A stretch of 24,646 nucleotides of DNA from Dehalococcoidia bacterium (GCA_002730485.1 PCAH01000087.1:1-24646), one strand, 5' to 3'. Shown: positions 8,205-16,535, numbered from the stretch's first letter. Program-made: numbers and translations. Notes: generated by a model from the sequence alone, not told the origin.

Positions 8205-10034
8205 CTACCGGGGCATGTTCTTCTCCACCCACTCCAGCTCTTCTTCGGCGGTGTCGAAGTACTCGAACCGGTGGAACATCTTGGTTGGGCCTCGTGAGGC
8301 TCGCAGTTCCTGTCTCCTGGTCTCTGTGGCGCGTTGGTCGACCACCAGGGTTTCGGGATTTATGACCACCCCGTAGGACTCGTTGGCGGCTTCGACGCTT
8401 ACGAAACCGTCCAGCACATCGGTGAGAACCTGGTCAGTTTCTCTCTCCAATGGATCGCCCCAGCCGCCGCCACCGGCGGTGTAGACGCGCACCAGGTCCC
8501 CTTTCTTCCAGAAGTTATCGTCGGAGAAGGGCCGAATCTCTGTCTCTTGGGGGGTGTCTGGATTGAGTACTACCCTTGATGTGCCGCTGCCCATGCCGCC
8601 GTTAACGCCCCAGGTTGGGAAGAGATTGTTCTCCACACGTAGCCCGAAAGTCCCCTCGTCGGCCAGGATGCGGACGTCGCGTATGATTCCGCAGCCTCCG
8701 CGCAGTTTGCCTGGGCCGCCCGAGTCCATGGCGATGGCGTAACGTTCCATGCGGAGTGGGTACTCCATCTCCATGAACTCCCCGGGGTAGTTCTCGTTGT
8801 GGCGGCTGTAGATGGCGTCCAGGCCGTCGGCAAAGGGCCTGGCACCGTGGCCAACGGCGATGCCATCGGTGCAGAGCAGCCAGTTGTTGGTGTCGGAATC
8901 TTTCATCCGCCAGTAGGCAATCACATAGACGGCCGAACCAGCCATGACCTTGCCGTCGGTGGCCTTGGCCAACAACGCCCTGACAGAACTCTTCAGCTTG
9001 GTGAAGGTATGCGCCCGACAGCCTAGGGCCGCCGGCCAGTCTGGCTGCAGGATGCTGCCCTGCCGGAGTTGGACGTCGTCGATGGCCGCCACAAGACCGT
9101 GGTTGGATAACAGCGAGGTGTCATATTGGTGGAAATACTGGCCGAAGTAGGCGGCCAGTGCGCCGTCGCTGGCCAGGAAATTGATGGAGCCGTCGGCCTG
9201 GTCATCGCTGGCGGTGGCGTCCAGGGTTATCTCATCACCTTTGCGGGTCAGCTCCACGTGGTAGGAATACCACTGGTCGCTGACACCGGCGTGGTCCATG
9301 AAGTCCCTAACGCTGAAGCTGCCCTGGGGGATGATCTCCCGGGACTTCTCCCGCACCATCTTGGCGGTGTCTGCCTGGTCGGCGTCCAGGGCGGCGAGGG
9401 TGGTCTCCTTGCCGAAGCGACTGAACATCTCCAAAAGGCGTTCCTGGGCTCGTTTGGCGGCGGCCATCAATGCCCTGGTGTCGCCCTCTAGCAGGTCTGG
9501 GTAGCGGGAATTCCTGAGGATTACCCGGTAGGCCTCGTCGTTCAGCTTACCCTTGTCCATAATCTTGATGGGCGGTACCAGGGTGCCGTCATGGAATATC
9601 TCCGTGTTGGCGGGGCCGATGCTGCCAGGGCGGGAGCCGCCCAGGTCCCAGAAGTGGGCGAAGGAATGGCAGTAGGCCACCGGTTCGCCCTCAAAGAACA
9701 CTGGAGCCAAAAACGTCATATCCGGCGTATGAGTGACACTGCCCTTGGACATATACGGGTCGTTGTACCAGTACAGGTCGCCGGGGGCCATGTTCTCCAC
9801 CGGGTAGAAATCCCAGACACAGCCGACCATGTCACTGCCCATGGCATCGCCAAAGAGCTCGTGGCCGTTCCGGTCGAGGAAATTGACCTGGTAGTCCTTT
9901 TTTTCGCGGATGAAGGCCGACATTGCGGTCCGCTCGATTAGCAGCTCACATTCCAGTCGGGCCGCCCGCAGGGAGCCGCGGATGAGTTGTCTGGTTACGG
10001 GGTCCACCACCTGGTCTTGGTTGGTACTCGTCAT
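8205..10034 (-). CDS. hyuB: Hydantoinase B / oxoprolinase beta-type subunit
   Basis: 609-residue partner subunit of ATP-dependent cyclic-amide hydrolases and related carboxylases (N-methylhydantoinase, 5-oxoprolinase, caprolactamase, acetophenone carboxylase family). Recognisable signatures: the N-terminal ARLECELLIERTAMSAFIRE, then GDLYWYNDPYMSKGSVTHTP, HSFAHFWDLGGSRPGS, the metal-site-like region around SGSGTSRVVLNP equivalents (GGMGSGTSRVVLNP), and the C-terminal TAGGGGWGDPLERE. The ATG at 10034 follows an AGGATC ribosome site. It lies 22 bases after hyuA ends, so the two are co-transcribed. The subunits act together in the cytosol. Sequence alone does not tell which lactam, hydantoin or ketone is used. 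Confidence 0.93.
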   Translation of the reverse strand: MTSTNQDQVVDPVTRQLIRGSLRAARLECELLIERTAMSAFIREKKDYQVNFLDRNGHELFGDAMGSDMVGCVWDFYPVENMAPGDLYWYNDPYMSKGSVTHTPDMTFLAPVFFEGEPVAYCHSFAHFWDLGGSRPGSIGPANTEIFHDGTLVPPIKIMDKGKLNDEAYRVILRNSRYPDLLEGDTRALMAAAKRAQERLLEMFSRFGKETTLAALDADQADTAKMVREKSREIIPQGSFSVRDFMDHAGVSDQWYSYHVELTRKGDEITLDATASDDQADGSINFLASDGALAAYFGQYFHQYDTSLLSNHGLVAAIDDVQLRQGSILQPDWPAALGCRAHTFTKLKSSVRALLAKATDGKVMAGSAVYVIAYWRMKDSDTNNWLLCTDGIAVGHGARPFADGLDAIYSRHNENYPGEFMEMEYPLRMERYAIAMDSGGPGKLRGGCGIIRDVRILADEGTFGLRVENNLFPTWGVNGGMGSGTSRVVLNPDTPQETEIRPFSDDNFWKKGDLVRVYTAGGGGWGDPLERETDQVLTDVLDGFVSVEAANESYGVVINPETLVVDQRATETRRQELRASRGPTKMFHRFEYFDTAEEELEWVEKNMPR

Positions 10035-10056
10035 GGGTTCTTGATCCTAAAATCGA

Positions 10057-12114
10057 TTACTTGACTGGGCTCATGATGCAGTTGCCGTATTGGTCGATCT
10101 GTCCAGCCCAGCCGGGGTTTATCAGGACAGTGGAGTCCATTCCCTCCAGGATGGCCGGGCCGTTGACGTTGGAGCCCGGAGCCAGTCGGTCCCGGTCGTA
10201 GATGTTGCAATCGACAAAGCCGCCAGCCTCGTCAAAGAACACCGGTCTCTGGCTGGCAATGGCGTTTTCCGGGGTGCCCAAGTTGCTGGGAAGGGCTGGC
10301 ATCTCGACTGAGCCCGCATCTCCGGAGGCGGTCATCCGCAGAGTCACAATCTCCACAGGCTGGTCCAGGGCAAACCCGTAGAGCTGTTCGTGGCGACCGT
10401 GGAATCCTTTGATCACGCTCTCAATGGACTCGCGGGTTACCTGGTCGGCGCCAAATTCCACGGTGACTTCCGAGCCTTGATGCTCATAGCGGACATCAGC
10501 CCACCGGGAGAATACGTGGGCCTCTGCGGGCACACCCTCCTCGCTCAACCAGGCGCGGCCCTCGGCCTCCATCTCGGAGTAGACCTGTTCCATGCCTTCC
10601 GGGTCGTAGTCCGGCGGCGTTTGCAGCGATGTACGGGCATAGTCATTCTTCAGTTCGGCCACCAACAGGCCGTAGGCCGAGGCGATGCCCGGGTGGAGCG
10701 GCGCAACCACTTTGTTGATGCCCAGCAGGTTGGCAACGTCGATGGAGTGCATCGGGCCAGCCCCGCCGTAGGCCACCAGGGCAAACTCCCGGGGGTCGTG
10801 CCCGCGCTCCACACTGACGTTGCGGATGGCGCCGACCATGGTGTTGTTGGCGATGCTCAAGATGCCGCTGGCCGCAGCGTGCAGGTCCATATCCAACGGC
10901 CCCGCGATCTTCTCCTGAATCACCCTGGTGGAGGCGTTGGCGTCCAGGGGCAGCGACCCTCCGGCGATCTCGGTGTTGATCCGGCCCAGGACCATGTTGG
11001 CGTCGGTCACGGTCGGCGCGGTGCCGCCCTTGGAGTAGCATACCGGGCCGGGCACCGAACCGGCGCTGGCGGGGCCGACGGTCAGGCTGCCGTAGGGTGA
11101 AACGTTGGCGATACTGCCGCCGCCGCACCCGATGGTGGCGATGTCCAGCATGGGCAATTGGATGGGCCAGGTGCCCAAACGGCCAGCCAAGTTTAGGGTG
11201 GGATTGCCGTCCCGCAGCAAAGCAACGTCGGTGCTCGTGCCGCCCATATCAAAGGAGATGGAGTTGGCAACTCCGGTATTTTCAGCGATTTGCAGTGTGG
11301 CCATGACTCCGGCGGCCGGGCCGGAAAGGGCGGTGTGAACCGGTTGGCGCATGGCGACTTCCGCGCCGATCATGCCGCCGTTGGACTTCATGATCGAGAA
11401 TGACGAATCGACCGAATTGGCCCGTAAAGAGTTTTCCAGGTTGCCGATGTAACTGCTAACCCGGGGCATGACGTAGGCGTTCAGCACCGTGGTCATGGTC
11501 CGTTCGTACTCCCGGAAAACGGCCAAGACCTCGGACGATACCGAGACCTGGGCGCTTGGGTATTCCTCAAGGATCAAATCTCGGGCCCGGTTCTCGTTAT
11601 CCGAGTTTGAATAGGAATGGAGGAACGAAACGGCGATGGACGTGATCTCGTCCTCGCGATACTTGCGGGCGGCCGTGCGCACGGCCGCTTCGTCCAGGGG
11701 TGTGAGTATCTCGCCGCCGAAGCTGGCTCGTTCGGGCACCTCGACTATGTCCCGAGGGCGCACCGGCCGCTCTGGTTTGACCCAGGATTGCGGGTTCACC
11801 TGTCTCGGGGTGCCGTGCCGGCCGATCTCCAGCACAAACTTGAACCCGTCGGACACCACCAGACCCACTGGAGAGCCTTTGTTCTCCAGGATGGCGTTGG
11901 TGGCGATGGTTGTGCCGTGGAAGACGTGTTTGACCTGGGAGGCTTCTACCGAGTTTGCGGCGAGTACCTCTCGCAGGCCGTTCAGGAATCCGGTGCTGGG
12001 GTCGTCGGGCGTGGATGGTGTCTTGTGGACCATCTGCTCGTTGGTGGTCAAGTTGCAGAGGACGATGTCGGTGAATGTCCCACCCACGTCAACCGCAACA
12101 GAATAGTCGTCCAT
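10057..12114 (-). CDS. hyuA: Hydantoinase A / oxoprolinase alpha-type subunit
   Basis: ATP-binding subunit of about 685 residues. The ASKHA-type phosphate motifs are visible: VDVGGTFTDIVL near the N-terminus and SFDMGGTSTDVALL in the centre, plus HGTTIATNAILENKG, GPASAGSVPGPVCY and TVTDANMVLGRI, all typical of HyuA. With HyuB it would hydrolyse a cyclic amide at the cost of ATP. I choose the ATG at 12114 because an AGGA-containing ribosome site precedes it and the family signature begins eight residues in. An in-frame ATG at 12168 overlaps a candidate -10 box and has no ribosome site. The gene is divergent from the molybdenum hydroxylase genes, suggesting shared control and one pathway. Confidence 0.93.
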   Translation of the reverse strand: MDDYSVAVDVGGTFTDIVLCNLTTNEQMVHKTPSTPDDPSTGFLNGLREVLAANSVEASQVKHVFHGTTIATNAILENKGSPVGLVVSDGFKFVLEIGRHGTPRQVNPQSWVKPERPVRPRDIVEVPERASFGGEILTPLDEAAVRTAARKYREDEITSIAVSFLHSYSNSDNENRARDLILEEYPSAQVSVSSEVLAVFREYERTMTTVLNAYVMPRVSSYIGNLENSLRANSVDSSFSIMKSNGGMIGAEVAMRQPVHTALSGPAAGVMATLQIAENTGVANSISFDMGGTSTDVALLRDGNPTLNLAGRLGTWPIQLPMLDIATIGCGGGSIANVSPYGSLTVGPASAGSVPGPVCYSKGGTAPTVTDANMVLGRINTEIAGGSLPLDANASTRVIQEKIAGPLDMDLHAAASGILSIANNTMVGAIRNVSVERGHDPREFALVAYGGAGPMHSIDVANLLGINKVVAPLHPGIASAYGLLVAELKNDYARTSLQTPPDYDPEGMEQVYSEMEAEGRAWLSEEGVPAEAHVFSRWADVRYEHQGSEVTVEFGADQVTRESIESVIKGFHGRHEQLYGFALDQPVEIVTLRMTASGDAGSVEMPALPSNLGTPENAIASQRPVFFDEAGGFVDCNIYDRDRLAPGSNVNGPAILEGMDSTVLINPGWAGQIDQYGNCIMSPVK

Positions 12115-12166
12115 AGTTGTCTTTTTTCCTACTGAAAGCTCTAGTGAAATTAGCTGGTGCGACGCC

Positions 12167-12175
12167 ATTCTAGCA
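12167..12175 (-). promoter_or_regulatory. Extended -10 promoter candidate for hyuAB
   Basis: Read on the minus strand this is TGCTAGAAT: an extended -10 (TG, one base, then TAGAAT with five of six consensus matches). Expected start is near 12160, leaving a leader of about 45 bases before the chosen hyuA start. No good -35 is seen, as is often the case with extended -10 promoters. Confidence 0.4.
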
Positions 12176-12193
12176 AACCGTCAGGGACAAAGC

Positions 12194-12206
12194 GCGGCTG
12201 TGCCGC
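12194..12206. promoter_or_regulatory. Inverted repeat between divergent promoters
   Basis: GCGGC-TGT-GCCGC, a 5-3-5 inverted repeat four bases before the coxM-side -35 box and about 19 bases from the hyuA -10 box. The position suits an operator controlling both operons. The function is inferred from location only. Confidence 0.3.
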
Positions 12207-12209
12207 TCG

Positions 12210-12238
12210 TTGACACCTTTGGGCCTCGTGACTACACT
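12210..12238 (+). promoter_or_regulatory. Sigma-70-type promoter for the molybdenum hydroxylase operon
   Basis: A perfect TTGACA (12210-12215), an exact 17-base spacer and TACACT (12233-12238, four of six matches). Expected start is near 12246, about 30 bases ahead of the FAD-subunit ATG. It is the best promoter match in the window. Confidence 0.6.
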
Positions 12239-12276
12239 CCCCCAGAATGACATAACCCCGAAAAAGAGAACTGCAT

Positions 12277-13200
12277 ATGAAACGATTTGAATACCTGGAA
12301 GCCAAGACCGTGCGTCAGGCCATATCGATGCTGCAACGGTACGGCGAGAACGCCCGCATCGTGGCTGGCAGCACCGATTTCCTGGTGCGCTGGCGTGCCG
12401 GTGCTTGGAACCCGGATCAGGTGATCAACATCCAGCGTGTGGCTGGTCTGGGCCGAATCACCTACAGTGCCCGTAACGGCCTGCGCATCGGAGCGCTGGT
12501 CACCGTGCGGACGCTGGAAGAGAACCCAGCGGTGCGGCGGCACTACCCGGCGCTGGCGGCGGCGGCGGCGTCCTTCGCCGGAGTGCAGGTGCGGAACCTG
12601 GCCACTGTAGGCGGGAACCTCTGCAACGCCTCCCCCTCCGGAGATATAATCCCGGCCCTGCTGGTCTTTGGGTCCGAGGTCAAGATCGTCGGCCCTGCCG
12701 GCGAACGAGTCGTCGCACTTGATAAATTCTTCACCGGCCCGGGACAAACCGTGCTGGAACACGGTGAGCTGCTCACGGAGATCAGAGTCCCCAAGCCAGG
12801 CCGGAACACCGGTTCCCATTACATCAAGCACAGCCCACGGGGCGCCATGGACATCGCCACGGTGGGCGTGGCCTCCCTGGTAACCCTGGACGGCAGGAGA
12901 GGCTTAAGCACCGAGGTGCGCATCGCCCTGGGAGCCGTCGCTCCGACTCCGATTCGGGCCTATTCGACCGAAGACTCGCTGCGGGGAAAGTCCATCGACC
13001 AAGGCCTGATCGAAGCTGCGGCTCGGATCGCCCGAGACGGTGTCCGTCCCATCGACGATATCCGCGGCTCCGCGGCCCACCGCCAGGAGATAGTGGGCGT
13101 GCTAACTCGCCGCACCCTGGAACAAGCGTTGAACGCAGCTGCCACCGGGGCCATGACCTTTGAAGAACAACGGAGGCTCACCGTTCAAGCTGCTTTCTGA
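12277..13200 (+). CDS. Molybdenum hydroxylase FAD-binding (medium) subunit
   Basis: 307-residue CoxM/XdhB-type flavoprotein that takes electrons from the Fe-S subunit and passes them to an acceptor. FAD motifs: VAGSTDF (29-35), equivalent to the family's AGGTDL, and TVGGNLCNASPSGD (110-123), equivalent to TIGGNIANASPAAD. A C-terminal CO-dehydrogenase-flavoprotein domain follows (IALGAVAPTPIRA and a helical tail). First gene of the operon medium-small-large subunit, the order seen in CO-dehydrogenase-like and many heterocycle hydroxylase operons. The start has only a weak AGAGA ribosome site but is directly preceded by a strong promoter. It is cytosolic and no signal peptide is visible. Confidence 0.92.
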   Translation: MKRFEYLEAKTVRQAISMLQRYGENARIVAGSTDFLVRWRAGAWNPDQVINIQRVAGLGRITYSARNGLRIGALVTVRTLEENPAVRRHYPALAAAAASFAGVQVRNLATVGGNLCNASPSGDIIPALLVFGSEVKIVGPAGERVVALDKFFTGPGQTVLEHGELLTEIRVPKPGRNTGSHYIKHSPRGAMDIATVGVASLVTLDGRRGLSTEVRIALGAVAPTPIRAYSTEDSLRGKSIDQGLIEAAARIARDGVRPIDDIRGSAAHRQEIVGVLTRRTLEQALNAAATGAMTFEEQRRLTVQAAF

Positions 13201-13227
13201 GCGACTGAACACTGAGAATAGAAAATC

Positions 13228-13707
13228 ATGAAAAAACAACTTCAAATAACAGTTAACGGCGAACTCAAGCAGGCTCTGGTGGAACCCTACTACTCCCTGC
13301 TGGATACCCTGCGAGATGAACTGCACCTGACCGGCACCAAGAAGGGCTGTGACGAAGGCGACTGCGGGGCCTGCACGGTCTTGCTGAACGGTAAACCGGT
13401 CTGCTCGTGCTTGGTGCTCGCCCACGCCGCCCACGACGGCGAGGTTACGACCATCGAGGGCGTGGCAGACGGCCAGGAACTGCATCCGGTGCAGAAGGCC
13501 TTTGTGGAACACGGTGGACTCCAGTGCGGCTACTGCACTCCAGGGATCATCCTCTCCACCGTGGGATTCATTGAGAGTGGTGAGGAACCCACCGAAGAGA
13601 ACATCAAACACGCCCTGGGCGGCAACCTCTGTCGCTGCACCGGCTACTCCAAGGTCATTGAATCGGTGCTGGTGGCGGTGAAAGCCACCGACAAAGGGAC
13701 GGAGTAA
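13228..13707 (+). CDS. Molybdenum hydroxylase [2Fe-2S] (small) subunit
   Basis: 159-residue CoxS/XdhC-type electron-transfer subunit with two [2Fe-2S] clusters. The plant-ferredoxin-like N-terminal cluster uses C41, C46, C49 and C61 (GCDEGDCGACTVLLNG...SCL). The helical C-terminal cluster uses C100, C103, C135 and C137 (LQCGYCTPG and NLCRCTGY). All eight ligands are present, so the protein should carry electrons from the molybdenum site to FAD. It sits 27 bases after the FAD subunit and only five bases before the large subunit, whose GGAG ribosome site overlaps the end of this gene. Confidence 0.95.
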   Translation: MKKQLQITVNGELKQALVEPYYSLLDTLRDELHLTGTKKGCDEGDCGACTVLLNGKPVCSCLVLAHAAHDGEVTTIEGVADGQELHPVQKAFVEHGGLQCGYCTPGIILSTVGFIESGEEPTEENIKHALGGNLCRCTGYSKVIESVLVAVKATDKGTE

Positions 13708-13712
13708 ACACG

Positions 13713-15986
13713 ATGACTCAATTCAATGCCATCGGCAAGAATTCCATCCGGGTGGACGCCCTGGAAAAGGTGACCGGACGCGCCACCTACGCCGGAGATG
13801 TCTATCTGCCCGGTATGCTCATGTGCAAACTGCTGACCAGCACCCGGAGCCACGCCAAAATCGTGAGCATCGACACCACCGCTGCCGAAGCCCTGCCCGG
13901 CGTGCGCTGTGTCATCACTGGAAAAGACTATCCGGACCGCTGGTTTGGTTCCGGCGGTCTTAAAGACCGGCGAGTCATGGCCCGTGACGAAGTCTTCTAC
14001 ATGGGCGAGGTTGTGGTCGCGGTGGCTGCTGACGATGAGATCACGGCCCTGGAAGCCGTGGGCCTTATCGAGGTCAAGTACGAGGATATCAAGCACGTTG
14101 TTGACCCTCTGGAAGCCATCTCGGGCAATTCCGTGGACGTACATCCCGACTTGGAAGAGTTTGAGGGGTTTGGCTTCGCACTGGGCGGAAACAACTGCAC
14201 CATGTTGGAGGCCGACCGGGGTGACGTGGATCAAGGTTTCAGGGATTCCGACGTGATAGTCGAGGAGACCTACCACACCCAGCCCATCAGCCAGGGTTTC
14301 TTGGAGCCCATGGCCTGCGTGGCCGATGTGGAAGCCAATGGCCGCTTGGACATCTACGCGTCCACCCAGGGCCCCTACCAAGTCCGCTCCCAACTGGCCT
14401 CGGTGCTGGACATGCCAATTGGCAATATCAAGGTCACAGCCATGGAGATGGGCGGCGGCTTTGGTGCCAAATTGCGCCTGGCCCTGGAGGGTTTCCCCGC
14501 GCTGCTGTCCATCAAGACCGGAAAACCGGTCAAGCTGGTCTGCACCCGAGAAGAAGCCTTTACGCTGAACGGCCCACGCCTCGAGACGAATATCTATCTC
14601 AAAACAGGCGTGACCAATGACGGCAAGATTCTGGCCCGCGAAGCCAGAAGTGTCTTCGATGTGGGTGCCTACCTGGGCGCGGGCCCCAACGCCGGAGTTG
14701 GCCACGGGTTGGGTGCCTACAGCATCGCCAACTTCAAGCTCCGCTCCTACGGCGTCTACACTAACAAACTCTATGTCGGTTCCTACCGGGCATCGGGCGT
14801 GGCTGACATGAATTTTGCTACTGAGTCCCATACCGATGTGATCGCCCATAAGTTGGGCATGGACCCCCTGGAATTCCGGATCAAGAATGCCCTGAGCGAG
14901 GGCGAGACTGCGGTCAACGGCTCGACCATTCCGGCAAACGGACTGATGGACACCATCCTGGCCGTCAAGGAACGGATGGGCCTACCCAAGAAGCTGGAGG
15001 AAGGTCGCGGGATCGGTATCGCGGTCGGCGAATGGCGTAGCGGCAGCGGCCCTTCCACCGCATCCATCAGCGTCAACGAAGACGGCACGGTGAGCCTGCT
15101 TACGGGCTCGGTGGATATCTCGGGCAGTGATACGTCGCTGGCCCAGATCGCCGCCGAATCCCTGGGACTGCAACTGGAGCAGGTGGTGGTCGTCAAACGG
15201 AATACCGACATGGCCCCATTCACCGGACCCAGCGGGGGCAGCAGGATCGTCTACAGCCAGGGCCGCGCGGTGCAGAACGCCGCCGAAGACGCGAAAGCGA
15301 AGCTGCTTGATTTGGCAGCCGACCGGTTTGGCGTGCCTGCGGACGCATTGGAATGTTCCGGCGGCACCATATACGTGCAAGACAACCCGCCCCAGTCCGT
15401 AGACCTGGGACAACTGGCGAGGATGAGCCTCAGCTCCAGAGGCGGTCCCATAATCGGGACAGCCTCGCTCTCCAGCCTGCCCTACGCACCGGTGTTCAAC
15501 GCCCAGGTTGCGGAGGTGATCGTCGACCGGGAGACCGGCCAGGTCAAGGTGACCCGGTTCGTGCAGGCCCAGGACATTGGCAAGGCCATCAACCCAATGG
15601 GTGTGGAAGGCCAGCTGGAAGGCGGCGCGGTGCAGGGGATCGGTCGCGCCCTCAGTGAGGAGATCCAGATCGACAAGGAGACCGGGCAGGTCAGGAACCC
15701 TTCATTGGCGACCTACCTGATGCCGCTGTCCGTGGATATGCCGGAGATCGAGAATATCCTGGTGGAGGTGCCCAGCGCCGACGGGCCCTTTGGTGCCAGA
15801 GCGGTTGCCGAGTCTCCAGGGTTTGGCCCACCGGCGGCCATCGCCAACGCCATCTTTGACGCGGTGGGAGTCAGGATCAAGACCTTGCCCCTGTCCGCAG
15901 AAAGGGTTTTGGCTGCGATACAGGGTCGCGACACCGATGAATACGCGGTGGACGCGGAGGCGCTTAGGAAAGCTGAACTGTCCTGA
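13713..15986 (+). CDS. Molybdenum hydroxylase molybdopterin-binding (large) subunit
   Basis: 757-residue xanthine-dehydrogenase/CO-dehydrogenase-family catalytic subunit binding the molybdopterin cytosine dinucleotide or related cofactor. Domains: the a/b-hammerhead (about 15-125; VDALEKVTGRATYAGDV), then the cofactor-binding domains with GGGFGAK (247-253), the active-site loop SYRASG (357-362) and the catalytic glutamate in GARAVAESPGFGPPAA (E700). The loop is not the AYRCSFR of true (form I) CO dehydrogenase, so CO oxidation is unlikely. An aldehyde, purine or N-heterocycle hydroxylase is more plausible. The ATG is eight bases after GGAG. The divergent hydantoinase genes suggest the oxidised product may be a lactam or hydantoin (inference). 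Confidence 0.93.
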   Translation: MTQFNAIGKNSIRVDALEKVTGRATYAGDVYLPGMLMCKLLTSTRSHAKIVSIDTTAAEALPGVRCVITGKDYPDRWFGSGGLKDRRVMARDEVFYMGEVVVAVAADDEITALEAVGLIEVKYEDIKHVVDPLEAISGNSVDVHPDLEEFEGFGFALGGNNCTMLEADRGDVDQGFRDSDVIVEETYHTQPISQGFLEPMACVADVEANGRLDIYASTQGPYQVRSQLASVLDMPIGNIKVTAMEMGGGFGAKLRLALEGFPALLSIKTGKPVKLVCTREEAFTLNGPRLETNIYLKTGVTNDGKILAREARSVFDVGAYLGAGPNAGVGHGLGAYSIANFKLRSYGVYTNKLYVGSYRASGVADMNFATESHTDVIAHKLGMDPLEFRIKNALSEGETAVNGSTIPANGLMDTILAVKERMGLPKKLEEGRGIGIAVGEWRSGSGPSTASISVNEDGTVSLLTGSVDISGSDTSLAQIAAESLGLQLEQVVVVKRNTDMAPFTGPSGGSRIVYSQGRAVQNAAEDAKAKLLDLAADRFGVPADALECSGGTIYVQDNPPQSVDLGQLARMSLSSRGGPIIGTASLSSLPYAPVFNAQVAEVIVDRETGQVKVTRFVQAQDIGKAINPMGVEGQLEGGAVQGIGRALSEEIQIDKETGQVRNPSLATYLMPLSVDMPEIENILVEVPSADGPFGARAVAESPGFGPPAAIANAIFDAVGVRIKTLPLSAERVLAAIQGRDTDEYAVDAEALRKAELS

Positions 15987-15992
15987 GGTGGC

Positions 15993-16031
15993 AGCCCCCA
16001 CCCTAACCCTCCCCCTTGCGAGTGGGAGGGG
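15993..16031. repeat. C-rich/G-rich dispersed-repeat-like inverted repeat
   Basis: CCCTCCC (16007-16013) pairs with GGGAGGG (16024-16030), preceded by a CCCCACCCTAACC tract. Such elements resemble short dispersed palindromic repeats that accumulate between convergent genes. It lies between the stops of coxL and the AsnC-domain gene and may also act as a hairpin terminator, though no T-tract follows. Copy number cannot be tested in this window. Confidence 0.4.
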
Positions 16032-16044
16032 ATGATTGATTGGT

Positions 16045-16272
16045 CTAAAAGCAAATGCAGGTTACGGTGTTGGTTACGCCATTGATGGGGCGAATCTTGT
16101 TCCGCAAGATAGCTGTGATGTCCTCCTGGGTGTCTGCTTCCAGGTCCACCACAAAGTCGTACGGCCCTAAAACCTCGTGCACCACTGCTCCTGGGATAGC
16201 TGCCAGCTTTTTGACCACTTCCTCGGTGCTTGTCGGGTCAGCGTTGACCAGGATGAAAGCGTTAGCCGCCAT
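16045..16272 (-). CDS. Stand-alone Lrp/AsnC ligand-binding (RAM) domain protein
   Basis: 75-residue protein consisting only of the alpha/beta sandwich effector-binding domain of Lrp/AsnC regulators: AFILVNADPTSTEEVVKKL, then IPGAVVHEVLGPYDFVVDLE, DTQEDITAILRNKI and INGVTNTVT. There is no DNA-binding helix-turn-helix. In other organisms such free domains form oligomers that bind amino acids or modulate partners. A very strong ribosome site (AGGGAGGT) sits seven bases ahead of the ATG. It is convergent with the molybdenum hydroxylase operon. Whether it controls that operon is unknown, and it cannot bind DNA by itself in the usual way. Confidence 0.88.
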   Translation of the reverse strand: MAANAFILVNADPTSTEEVVKKLAAIPGAVVHEVLGPYDFVVDLEADTQEDITAILRNKIRPINGVTNTVTCICF

Positions 16273-16483
16273 GGCATGACCTCCCTTTCTGCGTTTCGTT
16301 GAGTGATAGTGAGTGCTGCTGCCTGCCTTATCCCTGTCAATTAAATCTTAGCACCACTATTCGTGCCTCGGTATCTGCCGTTAAGACTGTAATTTGACCG
16401 CGGTCCGCAGGAAAGATACACCTAGATCATCTGGATTGATGCATCTGCATCATTCAACGTGTTTTGAGCGCCCCTGAAACGAT

Positions 16484-16515
16484 AAAGCCGCCCTCAGTAT
16501 TCTCTGGGCGGCTTT
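16484..16515 (-). terminator. Intrinsic terminator downstream of the first SUOX-family gene
   Basis: A perfect 10-bp stem AAAGCCGCCC (16484-16493) / GGGCGGCTTT (16506-16515) with a 12-base loop and A/T tracts on both sides, about 20 bases past the minus-strand stop at 16536. It is symmetrical enough to work on either strand. The wider gap 16273-16535 also holds the palindromes GACCGCGGTC (16396-16405) and GATGCA-TC-TGCATC (16438-16451), and no gene. Confidence 0.7.
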
Positions 16516-16535
16516 TGTTTTGCGGTGTGTGAAAT

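Noticed and set aside
8201..8214. Hairpin GCCCC-TACC-GGGGC as terminator between hicA and hyuB
   Set aside because: The stem is only 5 bp, overlaps the hyuB stop codon and has no T-tract.
10390..11100. Plus-strand open frame of 236 codons
   Set aside because: It lies wholly inside hyuA on the other strand, has no recognisable motif, and arises from the GC-rich codon pattern.
12115..12168. Longer hyuA start at 12168
   Set aside because: No ribosome site, and the ATG overlaps a candidate -10 box. The start at 12114 has AGGA and fits the family N-terminus.
13644..14849. Minus-strand open frame of 401 codons
   Set aside because: It is antisense to the small and large hydroxylase subunits, which have complete family motifs; the antisense frame is His/Gly-rich without a family pattern.
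13713..15986. Aerobic CO dehydrogenase
   Set aside because: The active-site loop lacks the AYRCSFR signature of form I enzymes, and the partner genes are hydantoinases rather than CO-dehydrogenase maturation genes.
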